The position numbers and the translations under genes were made by a program. This document shows, piece after piece, positions 42,930 to 52,680 of a stretch of DNA of 64,000 bases. Numbering within the stretch: position 1 is the stretch's first letter; every line of letters begins with the position of its first letter. The DNA lies in contig NZ_AODD01000002.1 in the NCBI RefSeq assembly GCF_000525835.1, forward strand, positions 434,001 through 498,000, in the 5' to 3' direction. This DNA is from Listeria grandensis FSL F6-0971 (GTDB lineage: Bacteria > Bacillota > Bacilli > Lactobacillales > Listeriaceae). Below the pieces are notes generated by a model. The model worked only from the letters and a program-made list of their open reading frames with translations, had not been told where the DNA came from and searched no databases.

Positions 42930-45222
42930 ATGAGTAAAGTTCGTGTATATGAATACGCAAAAGAACACCAATTACCTAGTAAAAAAGTCATCGAAACACT
43001 ACAAGCGTTAGGCGTTGAAGTCGCCAACCACATGTCTACCATTAACGAAAATGCATTACGACAACTTGACAAAACATTGCTTGGACCGAAAAAAGAATCT
43101 GCCGCGCCAAGCAGCCAACCTAAAGCACCAAACGAAGCAGGTCAAAGTAAGGGGTCTAATAAACCAAATATGAATGATAAATCAAATCAATCGAAACCAA
43201 ATAATAATTCGAATAAACCAGCGTCACAAGGCGCAGCCAAACCAGCAGCAAGTGCGAACAAACCAACGCAAGGCGGGCAAAATCGCCCGAATAATAGCGG
43301 TGGACAAAGCCGACCGGGTGGAAACGCACAAGGTGGAGGAAATCGTAGCCAAGGTGGCAATCGCAACAACCAAAACCGCGGTCGCAAAAACAACACCAAA
43401 TACAAAGGAAAACGTAATCACAGTACAGTACCACCGACACCACCGAAGCCAAAAGAGCTTCCAGAAAAAATCGTATTCTCAGAGTCACTTACCGTTGGCG
43501 AACTAGCGCGTAAATTATACCGTGAGCCATCAGAAATCATCAAAAAACTATTCATGCTCGGTGTCGTAGCAACGATTAACCAAGGTTTAGACAAAGATGC
43601 CATTGAACTTGTTTGTGGTGAGTATGGTGTAGAAGTAGAAGAAGAGATCAAAATTGACATCACAGATCTAGATGTTTATTTTGAAGAAGCACCTGAGGAA
43701 GATAAAGGTAAAGAAGTAGAGCGCCCAGCTGTTGTAACAATCATGGGTCACGTCGATCACGGTAAAACAACATTGCTTGATTCCCTGCGTAACACGAAGG
43801 TAACACTTGGGGAAGCCGGCGGAATCACGCAGCATATCGGTGCTTACCAACTAGAAGTGCACAACAAAAAAAATTACATTCCTAGATACACCTGGTCACG
43901 CAGCCTTTACAACGATGCGTGCACGTGGTGCGAAAATTACCGATATTACAATCCTTGTTGTAGCAGCAGACGATGGCGTTATGCCACAAACAATTGAGGC
44001 GATCAACCATGCGAAAGCGGCGGAAGTTCCAATCATTGTTGCTGTAAACAAAATCGATAAACCACAAGCCAATGCAGATCGCGTTATGCAAGAATTAACC
44101 GAGTACGAATTAGTTCCTGAAGCATGGGGTGGCGACACCATTTTCGTGCCAATCTCGGCGAAATTCGGCGAAGGACTGGACACGTTGCTTGAAATGATTC
44201 TGCTTGTTTCCGAAGTAGAAGAATTAAAAGCGAACCCAGACCGTCTGGCTATCGGTAGCGTTATCGAGGCAGAGTTAGACAAAGGTCGTGGTTCCGTTGC
44301 GACACTTCTAGTACAAGATGGTACGCTGAAAGTCGGCGATCCAATCGTTGTCGGTCATACATTTGGACGCGTTCGTGCGATGGTCAATGATATTGGACGC
44401 CGCGTGAAAAAAGTTGGACCAAGTACACCCGTTGAAATCACTGGACTGAGCGACGTACCACAAGCCGGTGACCGTTTCGTAGTCTTTGAAGATGAAAAAA
44501 CAGCACGTAGCGTTGGGGAAGCCCGCTCAAGTCGTGCCGTTGTAGCCCAACGTTCTGCGACAAACCGTGTGAGTTTGGAAAATCTATTCGAGCACATGAA
44601 AGCTGGAGAAATGAAAGAAGTTAACGTTATCATCAAAGCGGACGTACAAGGATCAGTTGAAGCATTAGCTGCATCCCTACGTAAAATTGAAGTAGAAGGC
44701 GTTAACGTAAAAATTATCCATACGTCCGTTGGTGCTATCAACGAATCAGATATTACATTGGCTTCAGCGTCAAACGCTATCGTCATCGGTTTCAACGTTC
44801 GCCCGACAACACAAGCACGTGAAGGCGCTGAAAATGAAGGTGTGGATATCCGCTTACATCGCGTTATCTATAAAGCCATCGACGAAATCGAAGCGGCGAT
44901 GAAAGGAATGCTTGACCCAGAATTCCAAGAAAAAATTATCGGGCAAGCCCAAGTTCGCCAAACAATCAGCGTATCCAAAGTGGGTACAATCGCGGGTTGT
45001 TACGTTACTGATGGTAAAATCACACGTGACAGCGGCGTTCGTGTTATCCGTGATGGCATCGTTGTTTTTGAAGGTGAAATCGGCACATTGAAACGCTTTA
45101 AAGATGATGCTAAAGAAGTTGCCAAAGGTTACGAATGTGGTATCACCATCGATAAATTTAACGACATTAAAGAAGACGATGTGATTGAAGCTTACATCAT
45201 GGAGGAAATCGAGCGTAAATGA
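42930..45222 (+). CDS. infB: Translation initiation factor IF-2, one frameshift
   Basis: GTPase that brings initiator fMet-tRNA to the 30S subunit and promotes subunit joining. Repaired length is about 763 residues. The start ATG 42930 ([13 protein letters not shown]) follows GGAGG; the GTG at 42921 overlaps the ribosome site. The N-terminal IF2-N motif is followed by a long low-complexity N/Q/G/K linker (about residues 50-170), a second IF2-N, the G domain ([21 protein letters not shown]), then domains II-IV. Eight A at 43866-43873, where seven give [14 protein letters not shown], break the frame exactly at the G3 switch II motif. As the gene is essential this is likely an error. Confidence 0.97.
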
Positions 45223-45497
45223 TCCGTTACGTCGAATCCGAGTGGTTTTTGCAGACCCCACAAACATTGAAACAAAAGCGAGCCATTTTAAAACGCGTTC
45301 TAACACGCGCTGGCCAAAAATTTAATATCTCCATTGCTGAAATTGGATTCCAAGACAAATGGCAGCGCGCCCTCATCGGGTTCGCTGTTGTCAGTGAATC
45401 ACATAATCAAGCCGAAAAAATGGCGGATACTGTCCTTGTTTTTCTCGACTCTTTCCCAGAGTGGGAGCGAGGCAAAACAACGATGGAAAGTCTGTAA
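45219..45497 (+). CDS. ylxP: YlxP, DUF503 protein
   Basis: Small protein of 92 residues in the infB-rbfA gap, found in the same place in Bacillus. It starts in the infB stop codon (ATGA overlap). The family carries the SLKEKR-like segment seen here as [15 protein letters not shown] and the [19 protein letters not shown] strand. Biochemical role unknown; a ribosome-related role is suggested by context. Confidence 0.88.
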   Translation: MIRYVESEWFLQTPQTLKQKRAILKRVLTRAGQKFNISIAEIGFQDKWQRALIGFAVVSESHNQAEKMADTVLVFLDSFPEWERGKTTMESL

Positions 45498-45511
45498 AAT
45501 GAGGTGAAAAC

Positions 45512-45855
45512 ATGAATGTCCGAGCTAATCGTGTAGCAGAGCAAATGAAAAAAGAACTTGGGGACATCCTTAATCGTAAATTAAGAGATCCGCGCATCGG
45601 ATTTATAACCGTCACAGGTGTCGATGTCACAGGAGATCTGCAACAAGCAACCGTGTTTGTTTCTGTTTTAGGTGAAGAAAGAGAGCAAAAAGATGCTCTG
45701 GCAGCCTTAGAAAAAGCACACGGTTTATTCGCTCTGAAATCGGAAGTCGCATTCGTTTACGCAAAGTACCAGAACTATTTTTTGAAATAGATCATTCTGT
45801 TGCTTATGGTAATCATATCGACGACCTATTGCGTGGTCTAAATGATAATGAATAA
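45512..45855 (+). CDS. rbfA: Ribosome-binding factor A, one frameshift
   Basis: Cold-shock and 30S maturation factor binding near helix 1 of 16S rRNA. Repaired length 114 residues, the Listeria size. The KH-like fold signature is [21 protein letters not shown] and [10 protein letters not shown] is missing near 45727-45729: GGTTTATT should read GGTTTTATT to give [20 protein letters not shown], after which the C-terminus [13 protein letters not shown] and stop TAA 45853-45855 follow. Without repair the product ends after 92 residues with the C-terminal helix lost. Confidence 0.93.
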
Positions 45856-45929
45856 GAAATAAGTGGAGGGTAGGTGCCGTTTTTACGGATGTCTATCCTT
45901 CTTTATGTAGGAAAGGAGTGATTTGCGCG

Positions 45930-46856
45930 ATGGACGGAATTATCCCCTTATGGAAAGAAAAAGGCATGACAAGTCATGACTGCGTATTCAAATTACGCAA
46001 AATTCTTCAGACAAAAAAAGTAGGACATACTGGTACGCTTGATCCGGATGTGGAAGGGGTACTACCAATCTGTATCGGACGCGCTACGAAGCTCGCTGAA
46101 TACATTACAGATGAAGGTAAAACGTATGAGGCGACAGTCACATTAGGAACAGCAACAACGACCGAAGATGCGAGTGGAGAAGTCGTGGCCTCGAATGCGA
46201 TCACCGAAACCATTCTACCAATCGATGTGGAAAAAGCAGCAAAGTCCTTCGTCGGCGAGATCGAACAAATTCCACCAATGTATTCCGCCGTCAAAGTAAA
46301 AGGACGCAAATTGTATGAATATGCACGAGAGGGTATGGAGGTAGAGCGACCGAAACGCAGGGTGAATATTTATGCAATCGAACTCCTAAAGCCTTACGTA
46401 CCAATAGATCCAGATCAGCATACCTTCCGGATTCGTATTACATGCGGAAAAGGAACATATATCCGAACATTAGCCGTGATGATTGGCGAAAAACTTGGAT
46501 ATCCGGCACATATGTCTGCATTAAAGCGCACACAAAGCGGTATTTTTACAGAGGAACAATGTTTTACACTGGCTGAAATTGAAGACTTGCGAGCCAAAGA
46601 AGAAGAGGCGAGCTTCCTATACCCATTAGAGGATGGCTTATCTGACATGGTTAAACAGGATATTTCCGATACCTTATACGAAAAAGTACTCAACGGTGTC
46701 GTCTTGCCAGAACAATTTATTAAAGAACGTAGCAAAGGTCGCGTAGCCTTGTTGCACAAAAACAAACTCACAGCAATCTATGTCCAACATCCGGAACGTC
46801 GTGATTTTTGGAAACCAGAAAAAGTCATTGAACTACGACCTGGTAAATTAAACTAA
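45930..46856 (+). CDS. truB: tRNA pseudouridine-55 synthase
   Basis: Converts U55 in the T-arm of tRNA to pseudouridine and assists tRNA folding. The 308-residue protein has the catalytic Asp in HTGTLDPDVEGVLP and the conserved KGTYIRTL stretch. The start ATG 45930 (MDGIIPLWKEKGMTSHD) is family-typical; GTG 45918 directly abuts AAAGGAG and is less likely. It follows rbfA as usual. Confidence 0.96.
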   Translation: MDGIIPLWKEKGMTSHDCVFKLRKILQTKKVGHTGTLDPDVEGVLPICIGRATKLAEYITDEGKTYEATVTLGTATTTEDASGEVVASNAITETILPIDVEKAAKSFVGEIEQIPPMYSAVKVKGRKLYEYAREGMEVERPKRRVNIYAIELLKPYVPIDPDQHTFRIRITCGKGTYIRTLAVMIGEKLGYPAHMSALKRTQSGIFTEEQCFTLAEIEDLRAKEEEASFLYPLEDGLSDMVKQDISDTLYEKVLNGVVLPEQFIKERSKGRVALLHKNKLTAIYVQHPERRDFWKPEKVIELRPGKLN

Positions 46857-46874
46857 AAATGGCATAACGAAAAG

Positions 46875-46914
46875 AAGCTCCCCATTTTTTAAAACGTGGT
46901 AGCTTCTCGTAACT
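46875..46914 (+). other. Hairpin between truB and ribF
   Basis: AGAAGCTCCCC pairs with GTGGTAGCTTCT with small mismatches. No strong T-run follows, so it may be a weak terminator or a processing site. Confidence 0.4.
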
Positions 46915-46992
46915 CCGTATTGATTGCGCAGTATAATTTACCCGTGAATTCGCGAGGTAAACATAGCGAGAAAAGAAAGAGAAGGGGATTTC

Positions 46993-47919
46993 ATGGAAAC
47001 GTATTTTTTGCACCATCCGCCAGAAAAAATGAATCGTGATCCAAAAGTGATGGCACTTGGTTTTTTCGACGGATTGCACCGAGGGCACCAAGAAGTTATT
47101 AACACAGCTAAAAAAGAAGCTGAAAAGCGTCGCATAAAAACGGCTGTTTTAACCTTTGATCCACATCCGTCTGTTGTGCTCAGCCAAATGCGTAAGCAAG
47201 TGAAATATTTAACGCCACTCGAAGAAAAGAAACGTAAAATGGCAGAGCTCGGCGTTGATATTTTATACATTGTTCGATTTACAACCGCTTTTTCGAATTT
47301 AAGCCCTGAAGATTTTGTATCAAATTACTTAATTGGCTTGAATGCGAAGCACGTTGTAGCAGGATTCGATTATTCGTTTGGACGTCAAGGAGCAGGTAAA
47401 ATGACGGCGCTTGCTGATTATGCACAAGGCCAATTTGACGTGACAATCGTTCAGAAATTGGAAGATTTGCATGATAAAGTGAGTTCGACAAATATTCGCA
47501 AATATATTGCAGAAGGCCAACTAGACGAGGCAAACCGACTGCTAGGTTATCCATATACGATTACAGGAACGGTTATTCATGGTGATAAACGAGGTCGAAC
47601 TATCGGGTTTCCCACTGCAAATATCGCTGTGGATGAAGGATTTCTAATTCCGAAGTTAGGTGTCTATGCCGTTCGATTTAAGGTGAATGGAAAAATTCAT
47701 CTTGGTATGGCGAGTATTGGCTATAATATCACATTTAAAGACGATCAGGAGATGTCAATTGAAGTGTATATTCTAGATTTTCATCAAGAAATATACGGCG
47801 AAGAAATCGAGATCGAATGGTTCCATTATTTCCGTCCAGAACTGAAATTTAATGGTGTTGAAGGTCTGATTGAACAGTTGAAGCAAGACGAAGTAGATAC
47901 ACGAGCATATTTCGCATAA
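46993..47919 (+). CDS. ribF: Bifunctional riboflavin kinase / FAD synthetase
   Basis: Makes FMN and FAD from riboflavin. The N-terminal adenylyltransferase half has GFFDGLHRGHQEVI (nucleotidyl-transferase HxGH-type motif) and GFDYSFGRQGAGKM; the C-terminal flavokinase half has GDKRGRTIGFPTANI. Length 308 residues. Start ATG 46993 after GAAGGGG. In Listeria it follows truB, as here. No FMN riboswitch was seen upstream. Confidence 0.96.
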   Translation: METYFLHHPPEKMNRDPKVMALGFFDGLHRGHQEVINTAKKEAEKRRIKTAVLTFDPHPSVVLSQMRKQVKYLTPLEEKKRKMAELGVDILYIVRFTTAFSNLSPEDFVSNYLIGLNAKHVVAGFDYSFGRQGAGKMTALADYAQGQFDVTIVQKLEDLHDKVSSTNIRKYIAEGQLDEANRLLGYPYTITGTVIHGDKRGRTIGFPTANIAVDEGFLIPKLGVYAVRFKVNGKIHLGMASIGYNITFKDDQEMSIEVYILDFHQEIYGEEIEIEWFHYFRPELKFNGVEGLIEQLKQDEVDTRAYFA

Positions 47920-47935
47920 AAACTCTGGCTATTAC

Positions 47936-47964
47936 TTGCTTTTTACAGTGAAATAGTGTATCTT
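47936..47964 (+). promoter_or_regulatory. rpsO promoter
   Basis: TTGCTT (47936-47941), a 17-base spacer and TATCTT (47959-47964). It starts inside the spacer after ribF and leads into the S15 leader. Confidence 0.55.
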
Positions 47965-47979
47965 TAACTCTGTACGAAA

Positions 47980-48040
47980 AAGAACCCTTACTTGGCTTTT
48001 TGCGAGTCACCAACGCTTGGCTCAGTATGTGGGGATTAGA
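47980..48040 (+). promoter_or_regulatory. Probable S15-binding leader of rpsO
   Basis: GAACCC near 47982 pairs with GGGGATT near 48031, enclosing TTGGCT and further stems including CCAACGCTTGG. The layout of a closing stem with inner helices ahead of rpsO resembles Gram-positive S15 leaders that S15 binds to shut off its own translation. No family match was computed. Confidence 0.5.
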
Positions 48041-48061
48041 AAAGAAGGAGGTGTGTAAGAA

Positions 48062-48331
48062 ATGGCATTGACACAAGAGCGTAAAAATGAAATTATCGCT
48101 GAATATCGTGTACATGATACGGACACTGGTTCACCAGAGGTTCAAATCGCTGTTCTTACTGCAGAAATCAACAGTTTGAATGAACACGTTCGCGAACACA
48201 AGAAGGATCACCATTCTTATCGTGGTTTGATGAAAATGGTCGGTCATCGTCGTAACCTTTTAACTTACCTACGTAAGAAAGATGTTGCACGTTACCGCGA
48301 ACTTATCGGACGTTTAGGTTTACGTCGATAA
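48062..48331 (+). CDS. rpsO: 30S ribosomal protein S15
   Basis: Primary 16S rRNA-binding protein of 89 residues that nucleates the platform of the 30S subunit. The sequence is textbook: [38 protein letters not shown] and [27 protein letters not shown] precedes the ATG. Followed by a terminator and then pnpA, the usual pair. Confidence 0.99.
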   Translation: MALTQERKNEIIAEYRVHDTDTGSPEVQIAVLTAEINSLNEHVREHKKDHHSYRGLMKMVGHRRNLLTYLRKKDVARYRELIGRLGLRR

Positions 48332-48339
48332 ACACAAGG

Positions 48340-48371
48340 AAAACGGGATATTTTTGTCCCGTTTTTTTTTG
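48340..48371 (+). terminator. Terminator after rpsO
   Basis: AAAACGGGA pairs with TCCCGTTTT over a short T-rich loop, followed by more T. Confidence 0.9.
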
Positions 48372-48424
48372 AAAAAATAAACAAGAAGCGTCCCACTAGT
48401 CATTGACATAGAAAGAAGCTTTAT

Positions 48425-48541
48425 CGCATGAATCCAAAAACGTGCTATTACATAACAAAAGAAGACATTAACTCCATTCATTGAATCCACGGGTGCAAGC
48501 CTCAACTTGGTGAGAGAATAGTAGGTTTTTGGATTCATGCG
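48425..48541 (+). promoter_or_regulatory. Long-stem hairpin in the pnpA leader
   Basis: CGCATGAATCCAAAAAC (48425-48441) pairs perfectly with GTTTTTGGATTCATGCG (48525-48541) and, across two mismatches, the stem extends by TGCTATT / AATAGTA. The loop of about 67 bases includes a small inner stem. It lies about 100 bases before pnpA. In E. coli a comparable leader is cut by RNase III and mediates PNPase autoregulation; the same job is suggested here by analogy. Confidence 0.7.
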
Positions 48542-48640
48542 TGTCTTTTAAAAATTTTAAAAGGCGTGCGTGAAGAATTATTATGCATGGTAAAGTTTCT
48601 ATTGGACAGTGGACGCTCCTAACAAAAAGGAGATCAAAAT

Positions 48641-50812
48641 ATGTCTGAAAAACAAGTATTCAAATCCACATGGGCTGGCAAGGAGCTAGTTATCGAAGTT
48701 GGTCAAATGGCAAAACAAGCAAACGGTGCTGCATTAATTCGTTACGGTGACACGGTTGTTCTCACTGCTGCCGTTGGTTCTAGAAAACCAAGACCAGGTG
48801 ATTTTTTCCCACTAACTGTAAACTATGAAGAGAAGATGTACGCTGTTGGTAAAGTACCAGGCGGCTTCTTAAAACGTGAAGGTCGTCCAAGTGACCGTGC
48901 AACATTGACAGCACGCCTGATTGACCGTCCAATTCGTCCGCTTTTTGCTGAAGGATATCGTAACGATGTTCAAATTACGTCGACAGTACTTAGTGTAGAG
49001 CAAGATTGTTCACCAGAAATGGCAGCGATGCTCGGTTCATCGATTGCACTCTCCATCTCGGATATTCCTTTTGAAGGGCCGATTGCAGGTGTTGATGTAG
49101 GTCGCGTCAACGGTGAATATATTATTAATCCAAGCGTTGCCGACCAAGAAAAGAGCGATATTAGCTTGACGGTAGCCGGAACAAAAGAAGCTATTAACAT
49201 GGTAGAAGCAGGGGCGAAAGAAGTGCCTGAAGAAGCGATGCTAGAAGCCATTATGTTCGGTCACGAAGAGATTAAGCGCCTTATTGCGTTCCAAGAAGAG
49301 ATAGTTGCAGCTGTTGGGAAAGAAAAAATGGAAATCGAATTATTCGTTCCAAACGCAGAACTTGTAGCAGAAGTGAAGGCTCGCGCAGAAGCAGATATGA
49401 AAATCGCGATCAAAACCGAAGAAAAACTAGCGCGTGAAGAAAATATCAACGTGTTAAAAGAAACCGTTATTGCGGAATACGAAGCGAAAGAACTAGAAGA
49501 TGCTACCGAAGTGATCTCTGAAGTGAAGCATATTCTAGAACTACTCGAAAAAGATGAAATGCGCCGTCTTATTTCTCAAGACAAAATACGTCCAGATGGT
49601 CGTAAAGTGGATGAAATTCGCTCGCTATCATCTGAGGTTGGTATTTTACCGCGCGTCCATGGTTCAGGTCTGTTCACACGTGGACAAACGCAAGCACTTA
49701 GCGTATGTACACTAGCACCGCTTCGTGAACACCAAATCATTGATGGTCTTGGTTTAGAAGATTCTAAGCGGTTCATGCATCACTACAACTTCCCGCAATT
49801 CAGCGTCGGAGAAACCGGACCTCGCCGTGCACCAGGCCGCCGCGAAATCGGTCACGGAGCTTTAGGTGAACGTGCATTACAACAAGTTATTCCAAGCGAA
49901 GAGGATTTCCCATACACGATTCGCCTTGTTTCCGAAGTTTTGGAATCAAATGGTTCGAGTTCACAAGCAAGTATCTGTGGATCGACGCTTGCGATGATGG
50001 ACGCTGGTGTCCCAATCAAAGCCCCAGTTGCAGGTATTGCGATGGGTCTTGTGAAACTTGGTGATGACTATACGATCCTTTCTGACATCCAAGGTATGGA
50101 AGATCATTTCGGCGATATGGATTTCAAAGTAGCAGGAACACGCGATGGTATTACTGCACTACAAATGGATATTAAAATCGATGGCCTTAGCCGTCAAATT
50201 CTAGAAGAAGCATTGACACAAGCGAAAGCGGGTCGTTTGCACATCCTGGAGCACCTAGAAGCAACGATCAATACACCGCGCGAAACGTTATCCGAATATG
50301 CACCTAAGATCGTAACAATCAACATCAAACCAGATAAAATCAAAGACGTTATCGGACCTGGCGGCAAACAAATTAACCAAATCATCGATGAAACGGACGT
50401 TAAAATTGACATTGAACAAGACGGTACAGTTTTCATCGCGTCTCAAGATGATGCTATGATTGAAAAAGCGAAAGCGATGATCGAAGAAATCGTTCGTGAA
50501 GTACAAGTTGGTGAAATCTATGACGGTAAAGTACGTCGCATCGAGAAATTCGGAGCTTTTGTTGAGTTGTTCAAAGGCAAAGATGGTCTTATCCACATTT
50601 CTGAATTAGCACACGAGCGTGTTGGAAAAGTAGAGGACATCTTGAAGATGGGCGATATCGTCAAAGTGAAAGTCACAGAAATCGATGACCATGGTCGTGT
50701 GAATGTATCACGCAAAGCCTTAATTGAGAAAAAAGATGGGGACACAGAACAATCTAGCCGTCCGCCACGTAAAGAAGGATACAAAAAACCTTACAATAAG
50801 GATAATAAATAA
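48641..50812 (+). CDS. pnpA: Polyribonucleotide nucleotidyltransferase (PNPase)
   Basis: Trimeric 3'-5' phosphorolytic exoribonuclease. The 723-residue protein has two RNase PH domains separated by an all-alpha domain, then KH ([15 protein letters not shown]) and S1 ([20 protein letters not shown]), and a short basic/proline-rich tail. Key phosphate-binding [19 protein letters not shown] is present. The start follows AAAGGAG. A terminator follows. Confidence 0.98.
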   Translation: MSEKQVFKSTWAGKELVIEVGQMAKQANGAALIRYGDTVVLTAAVGSRKPRPGDFFPLTVNYEEKMYAVGKVPGGFLKREGRPSDRATLTARLIDRPIRPLFAEGYRNDVQITSTVLSVEQDCSPEMAAMLGSSIALSISDIPFEGPIAGVDVGRVNGEYIINPSVADQEKSDISLTVAGTKEAINMVEAGAKEVPEEAMLEAIMFGHEEIKRLIAFQEEIVAAVGKEKMEIELFVPNAELVAEVKARAEADMKIAIKTEEKLAREENINVLKETVIAEYEAKELEDATEVISEVKHILELLEKDEMRRLISQDKIRPDGRKVDEIRSLSSEVGILPRVHGSGLFTRGQTQALSVCTLAPLREHQIIDGLGLEDSKRFMHHYNFPQFSVGETGPRRAPGRREIGHGALGERALQQVIPSEEDFPYTIRLVSEVLESNGSSSQASICGSTLAMMDAGVPIKAPVAGIAMGLVKLGDDYTILSDIQGMEDHFGDMDFKVAGTRDGITALQMDIKIDGLSRQILEEALTQAKAGRLHILEHLEATINTPRETLSEYAPKIVTINIKPDKIKDVIGPGGKQINQIIDETDVKIDIEQDGTVFIASQDDAMIEKAKAMIEEIVREVQVGEIYDGKVRRIEKFGAFVELFKGKDGLIHISELAHERVGKVEDILKMGDIVKVKVTEIDDHGRVNVSRKALIEKKDGDTEQSSRPPRKEGYKKPYNKDNK

Positions 50813-50818
50813 GTATGG

Positions 50819-50851
50819 AAAGCACTCGTCATTTCGGCGAGTGCTTTCTTT
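50819..50851 (+). terminator. Terminator after pnpA
   Basis: AAAGCACTCG pairs with CGAGTGCTTT (loop TCATTTCGG), followed by CTTTAT. The T-run is modest. Confidence 0.8.
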
Positions 50852-50860
50852 ATAATGCAC

Positions 50861-50886
50861 AAAAAAGCCCGCCAAATTGGCAGGCT
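50861..50886 (-). terminator. Terminator of the RsgA-like gene
   Basis: On the minus strand AGCCTGCC pairs with GGCGGGCT over AATT, followed by T6. Confidence 0.95.
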
Positions 50887-50898
50887 CGTTTCCATCTA

Positions 50899-51962
50899 TT
50901 ATTTTTTTCGTGCTTTTAGATTGGACTTATATTGTGTTTCCAGTGCCTTATGAACAGCTTTCCATTTCTGCTTTTCTGCACGTTGTAAGACAGGGTCGTT
51001 TTTACGCTCAAAATAAGCCAGTTCTCGCTTTAATTTGAGCCAATTGGAATAATGAGAGTCTCAGGTAAACTACCGTCCTCTAGCGCACTTTGTACGGCGC
51101 ATCCTGGCTCGCTACCGTGCTGGCAATTACGAAACTTGCAATTGTTCGCCAGTAACTCAATATCTTGGAAAGTTTCACCAAGGCCATGACTTGCTTGCCC
51201 GATACCAAGTTCTCGCATACCAGGAGTATCAATAACAAGTAAGCCAGTGGAGAGTCGGTGCAACTCCCGGTGCGTGGTCGTATGTTTCCCTTTAGAATCA
51301 TCTTCTCTAATCTCACTTGTCTTCATCAATGTTTCTCCTGACAAAGCGTTGATAAAAGAGGACTTGCCGACGCCAGAAGATCCGAGTAACACGGTGGTTT
51401 CCCCTTGTTTCAGAAATTGCTCGATATCCTCGAATCCACGCTTTGACAAGTTATCCACGGGAAAAATAGGAACGCCATAAGCCACGAGCTCGATTTCCGT
51501 TACAATTTGTGTCACGTTATCGCTCAGGTCAGCCTTGGTCAAAATAACGACAGGTTTCGCGCCACTATCCCACGCGATGGTCAAATAACGCTCTAGCCGA
51601 TTCATATTGAAATCATGATTGAGTGAACTAACAATAAAGACATAATCGAAGTTAGCAGCCACCAATTGTTCGCCACCAGCAGGATCGCTACGTTTAAAAA
51701 CGGTTTTCCGATCTAGCACACCGTGAATCAAAGATGTGTCTCGCGGGTGACTTTCCAGTGCAACAAAATCGCCAACTGCTGGTAATTCTGTATTAATCGC
51801 CCCCATAAAAGCCACATGCTTTAATTTCGCTAAATGTTCGCCATCCTCTGAAACAACTTTAAAAAAATCCTTGAAAACAGCGGTGACACGTGCAGGAATA
51901 AGCCCGCTTTGCAATGTTTGCGACTCAAAAAAATCTGTAAATCCATAATTAATAATAGTCAA
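50899..51962 (-). CDS. RsgA/YjeQ-type circularly permuted GTPase, frameshift near the C-terminus
   Basis: GTPase of the family that matures the 30S subunit. The order is permuted as in RsgA: OB fold about residues 20-80, then G4 (TKAD), G1 (GSSGVGKSS) and G3 (DTPG), then the zinc knuckle CKFRNCQHGSEPGC. The start is TTG 51962 after AAAGGAG. In the frame as read it ends after 310 residues, but adding one base near 51055-51060 joins LPET to HYSNWLKLKRELAYF and to the stop at 50899-50901, about 354 residues. It is not next to the prkC-type kinase where housekeeping rsgA lies in Bacillus, so it is probably a second copy; no other copy is in the window. Control is likely through the leader upstream. 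Confidence 0.9.
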
Positions 51963-51969
51963 TGTTTTC

Positions 51970-52038
51970 GCTCCTTTATAATAGGGGAGCTTTAAATCAA
52001 ATTAAACACTCCCAAAATGTGATTGCTGTTTGTGTTTA
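51970..52038 (-). promoter_or_regulatory. Attenuator-like leader with alternative hairpins and hidden ribosome site
   Basis: In the mRNA, segment 1 TAAACAC (52038-52032) can pair with segment 2 GTGTTTA (52009-52003). Segment 3 GCTCC (51990-51986) pairs with segment 4 GGAGC (51974-51970), which contains the ribosome site of the GTPase gene. GGGAG (52013-52009), overlapping segment 2, can instead pair with CTCCC (51989-51985) of segment 3 and free the ribosome site. Segment 1 lies within codons 7-9 of the leader peptide, so a stalled ribosome there would favour the open form, the logic of erm-type translational attenuators. Confidence 0.6.
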
Positions 52039-52057
52039 GAAATTCTACAATAGCCAT
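51992..52057 (-). CDS. Putative 21-residue leader peptide
   Basis: ATG 52057 follows AAAGGATG with suitable spacing and opens a 21-codon frame, MAIVEFLNTN then SNHILGVFNLI, ending two bases before the hairpin that holds the ribosome site of the GTPase gene. A TATAAT at 52093-52098 on the minus strand would start the transcript about 30 bases before it. The peptide is hydrophobic with no known motif. It could be a chance frame; its position in the alternative-pairing leader is the reason to take it seriously. Confidence 0.5.
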   Translation of the reverse strand: MAIVEFLNTNSNHILGVFNLI

Positions 52058-52092
52058 ACTTCATCATCCTTTCATACTGGGAATTCTGAATC

Positions 52093-52098
52093 ATTATA
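52093..52098 (-). promoter_or_regulatory. Promoter -10 for the leader / RsgA-like gene
   Basis: TATAAT on the minus strand; the -35 region (TAGCAA at 17 bases or TTGTAG at 19) is weak, so an activator or a low basal level is possible. Confidence 0.5.
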
Positions 52099-52122
52099 AC
52101 ACAAGTAGGGCGTTTTTGCTAC

Positions 52123-52160
52123 AAAAAAACAGGAAAGCGTTGGAATCTGCTTACCTGTTT
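52123..52160 (-). terminator. Terminator after the YqzC-like gene
   Basis: On the minus strand AACAGG and AAGC pair with GCTT and CCTGTT over a ten-base loop, followed by T6-7. Confidence 0.85.
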
Positions 52161-52173
52161 GACTCGTTAATTT

Positions 52174-52650
52174 TTATGTTGTAATGATTTTTGCGATTTG
52201 ATCCGCAGTCATATTGCTTGTTAAAGCATAACTACCATCACGAACGTATTTCTCATAACCGTTTGCGCGCAAGAATTTATCAAACTCAGCGCCAGATTTG
52301 ATTATACCGGCTATTTGTAATTCATTTCCTGCTTTGGAAGAAGGGTCACCTTTTTTGATAACCAATGTAAACTTCTTGATTTGTTTTGCTTTTTCTTCCT
52401 CTGCTTTTTTCTTAGCTGCGACTGCCTTTTGAGCTTCTGCGGCTTGAGATTTTGCTAATTCTTGAGCTGCGAGTAAATCTTCGTATTTCTTTTTGTAACT
52501 AGCGTTATTAGCTGATTTTGCTGTGGTTGTTGTTTTGGGCTCCGCCGATTTCTCTGCTTGTGCGCTTGACGAGAAGAATGTATCAAAGACAAGTAGTAGC
52601 ACTGCTGAGATTAAAAAACCTAATGCCAGCATGCGAAGTGATTGTTTCAT
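52174..52650 (-). CDS. Secreted or membrane-anchored small protein with MltG-like C-terminal part (YqzC position)
   Basis: Protein of 158 residues. N-terminal membrane segment or signal (LALGFLISAVLLLVFDTFF), then an A/K/E-rich coiled coil at about 55-95, then a C-terminal part (LVIKKGDPSSKAGNELQIAG to SNMTADQIAKIITT) that resembles the LysM-like start of MltG/YceG endolytic transglycosylases but lacks their catalytic domain. B. subtilis has an unrelated-looking YqzC at this place. Function unknown; an envelope role is likely. It ends with its own terminator and lies 30 bases downstream of the YqzD-like gene. Confidence 0.75.
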   Translation of the reverse strand: MKQSLRMLALGFLISAVLLLVFDTFFSSSAQAEKSAEPKTTTTAKSANNASYKKKYEDLLAAQELAKSQAAEAQKAVAAKKKAEEEKAKQIKKFTLVIKKGDPSSKAGNELQIAGIIKSGAEFDKFLRANGYEKYVRDGSYALTSNMTADQIAKIITT

Positions 52651-52680
52651 TGTATTATTTCCTCCTATGAATTCTCTAAT

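Noticed and set aside
46857-46992. FMN riboswitch before ribF
   Set aside because: None of the conserved FMN-element helices is present; only one simple hairpin is seen.
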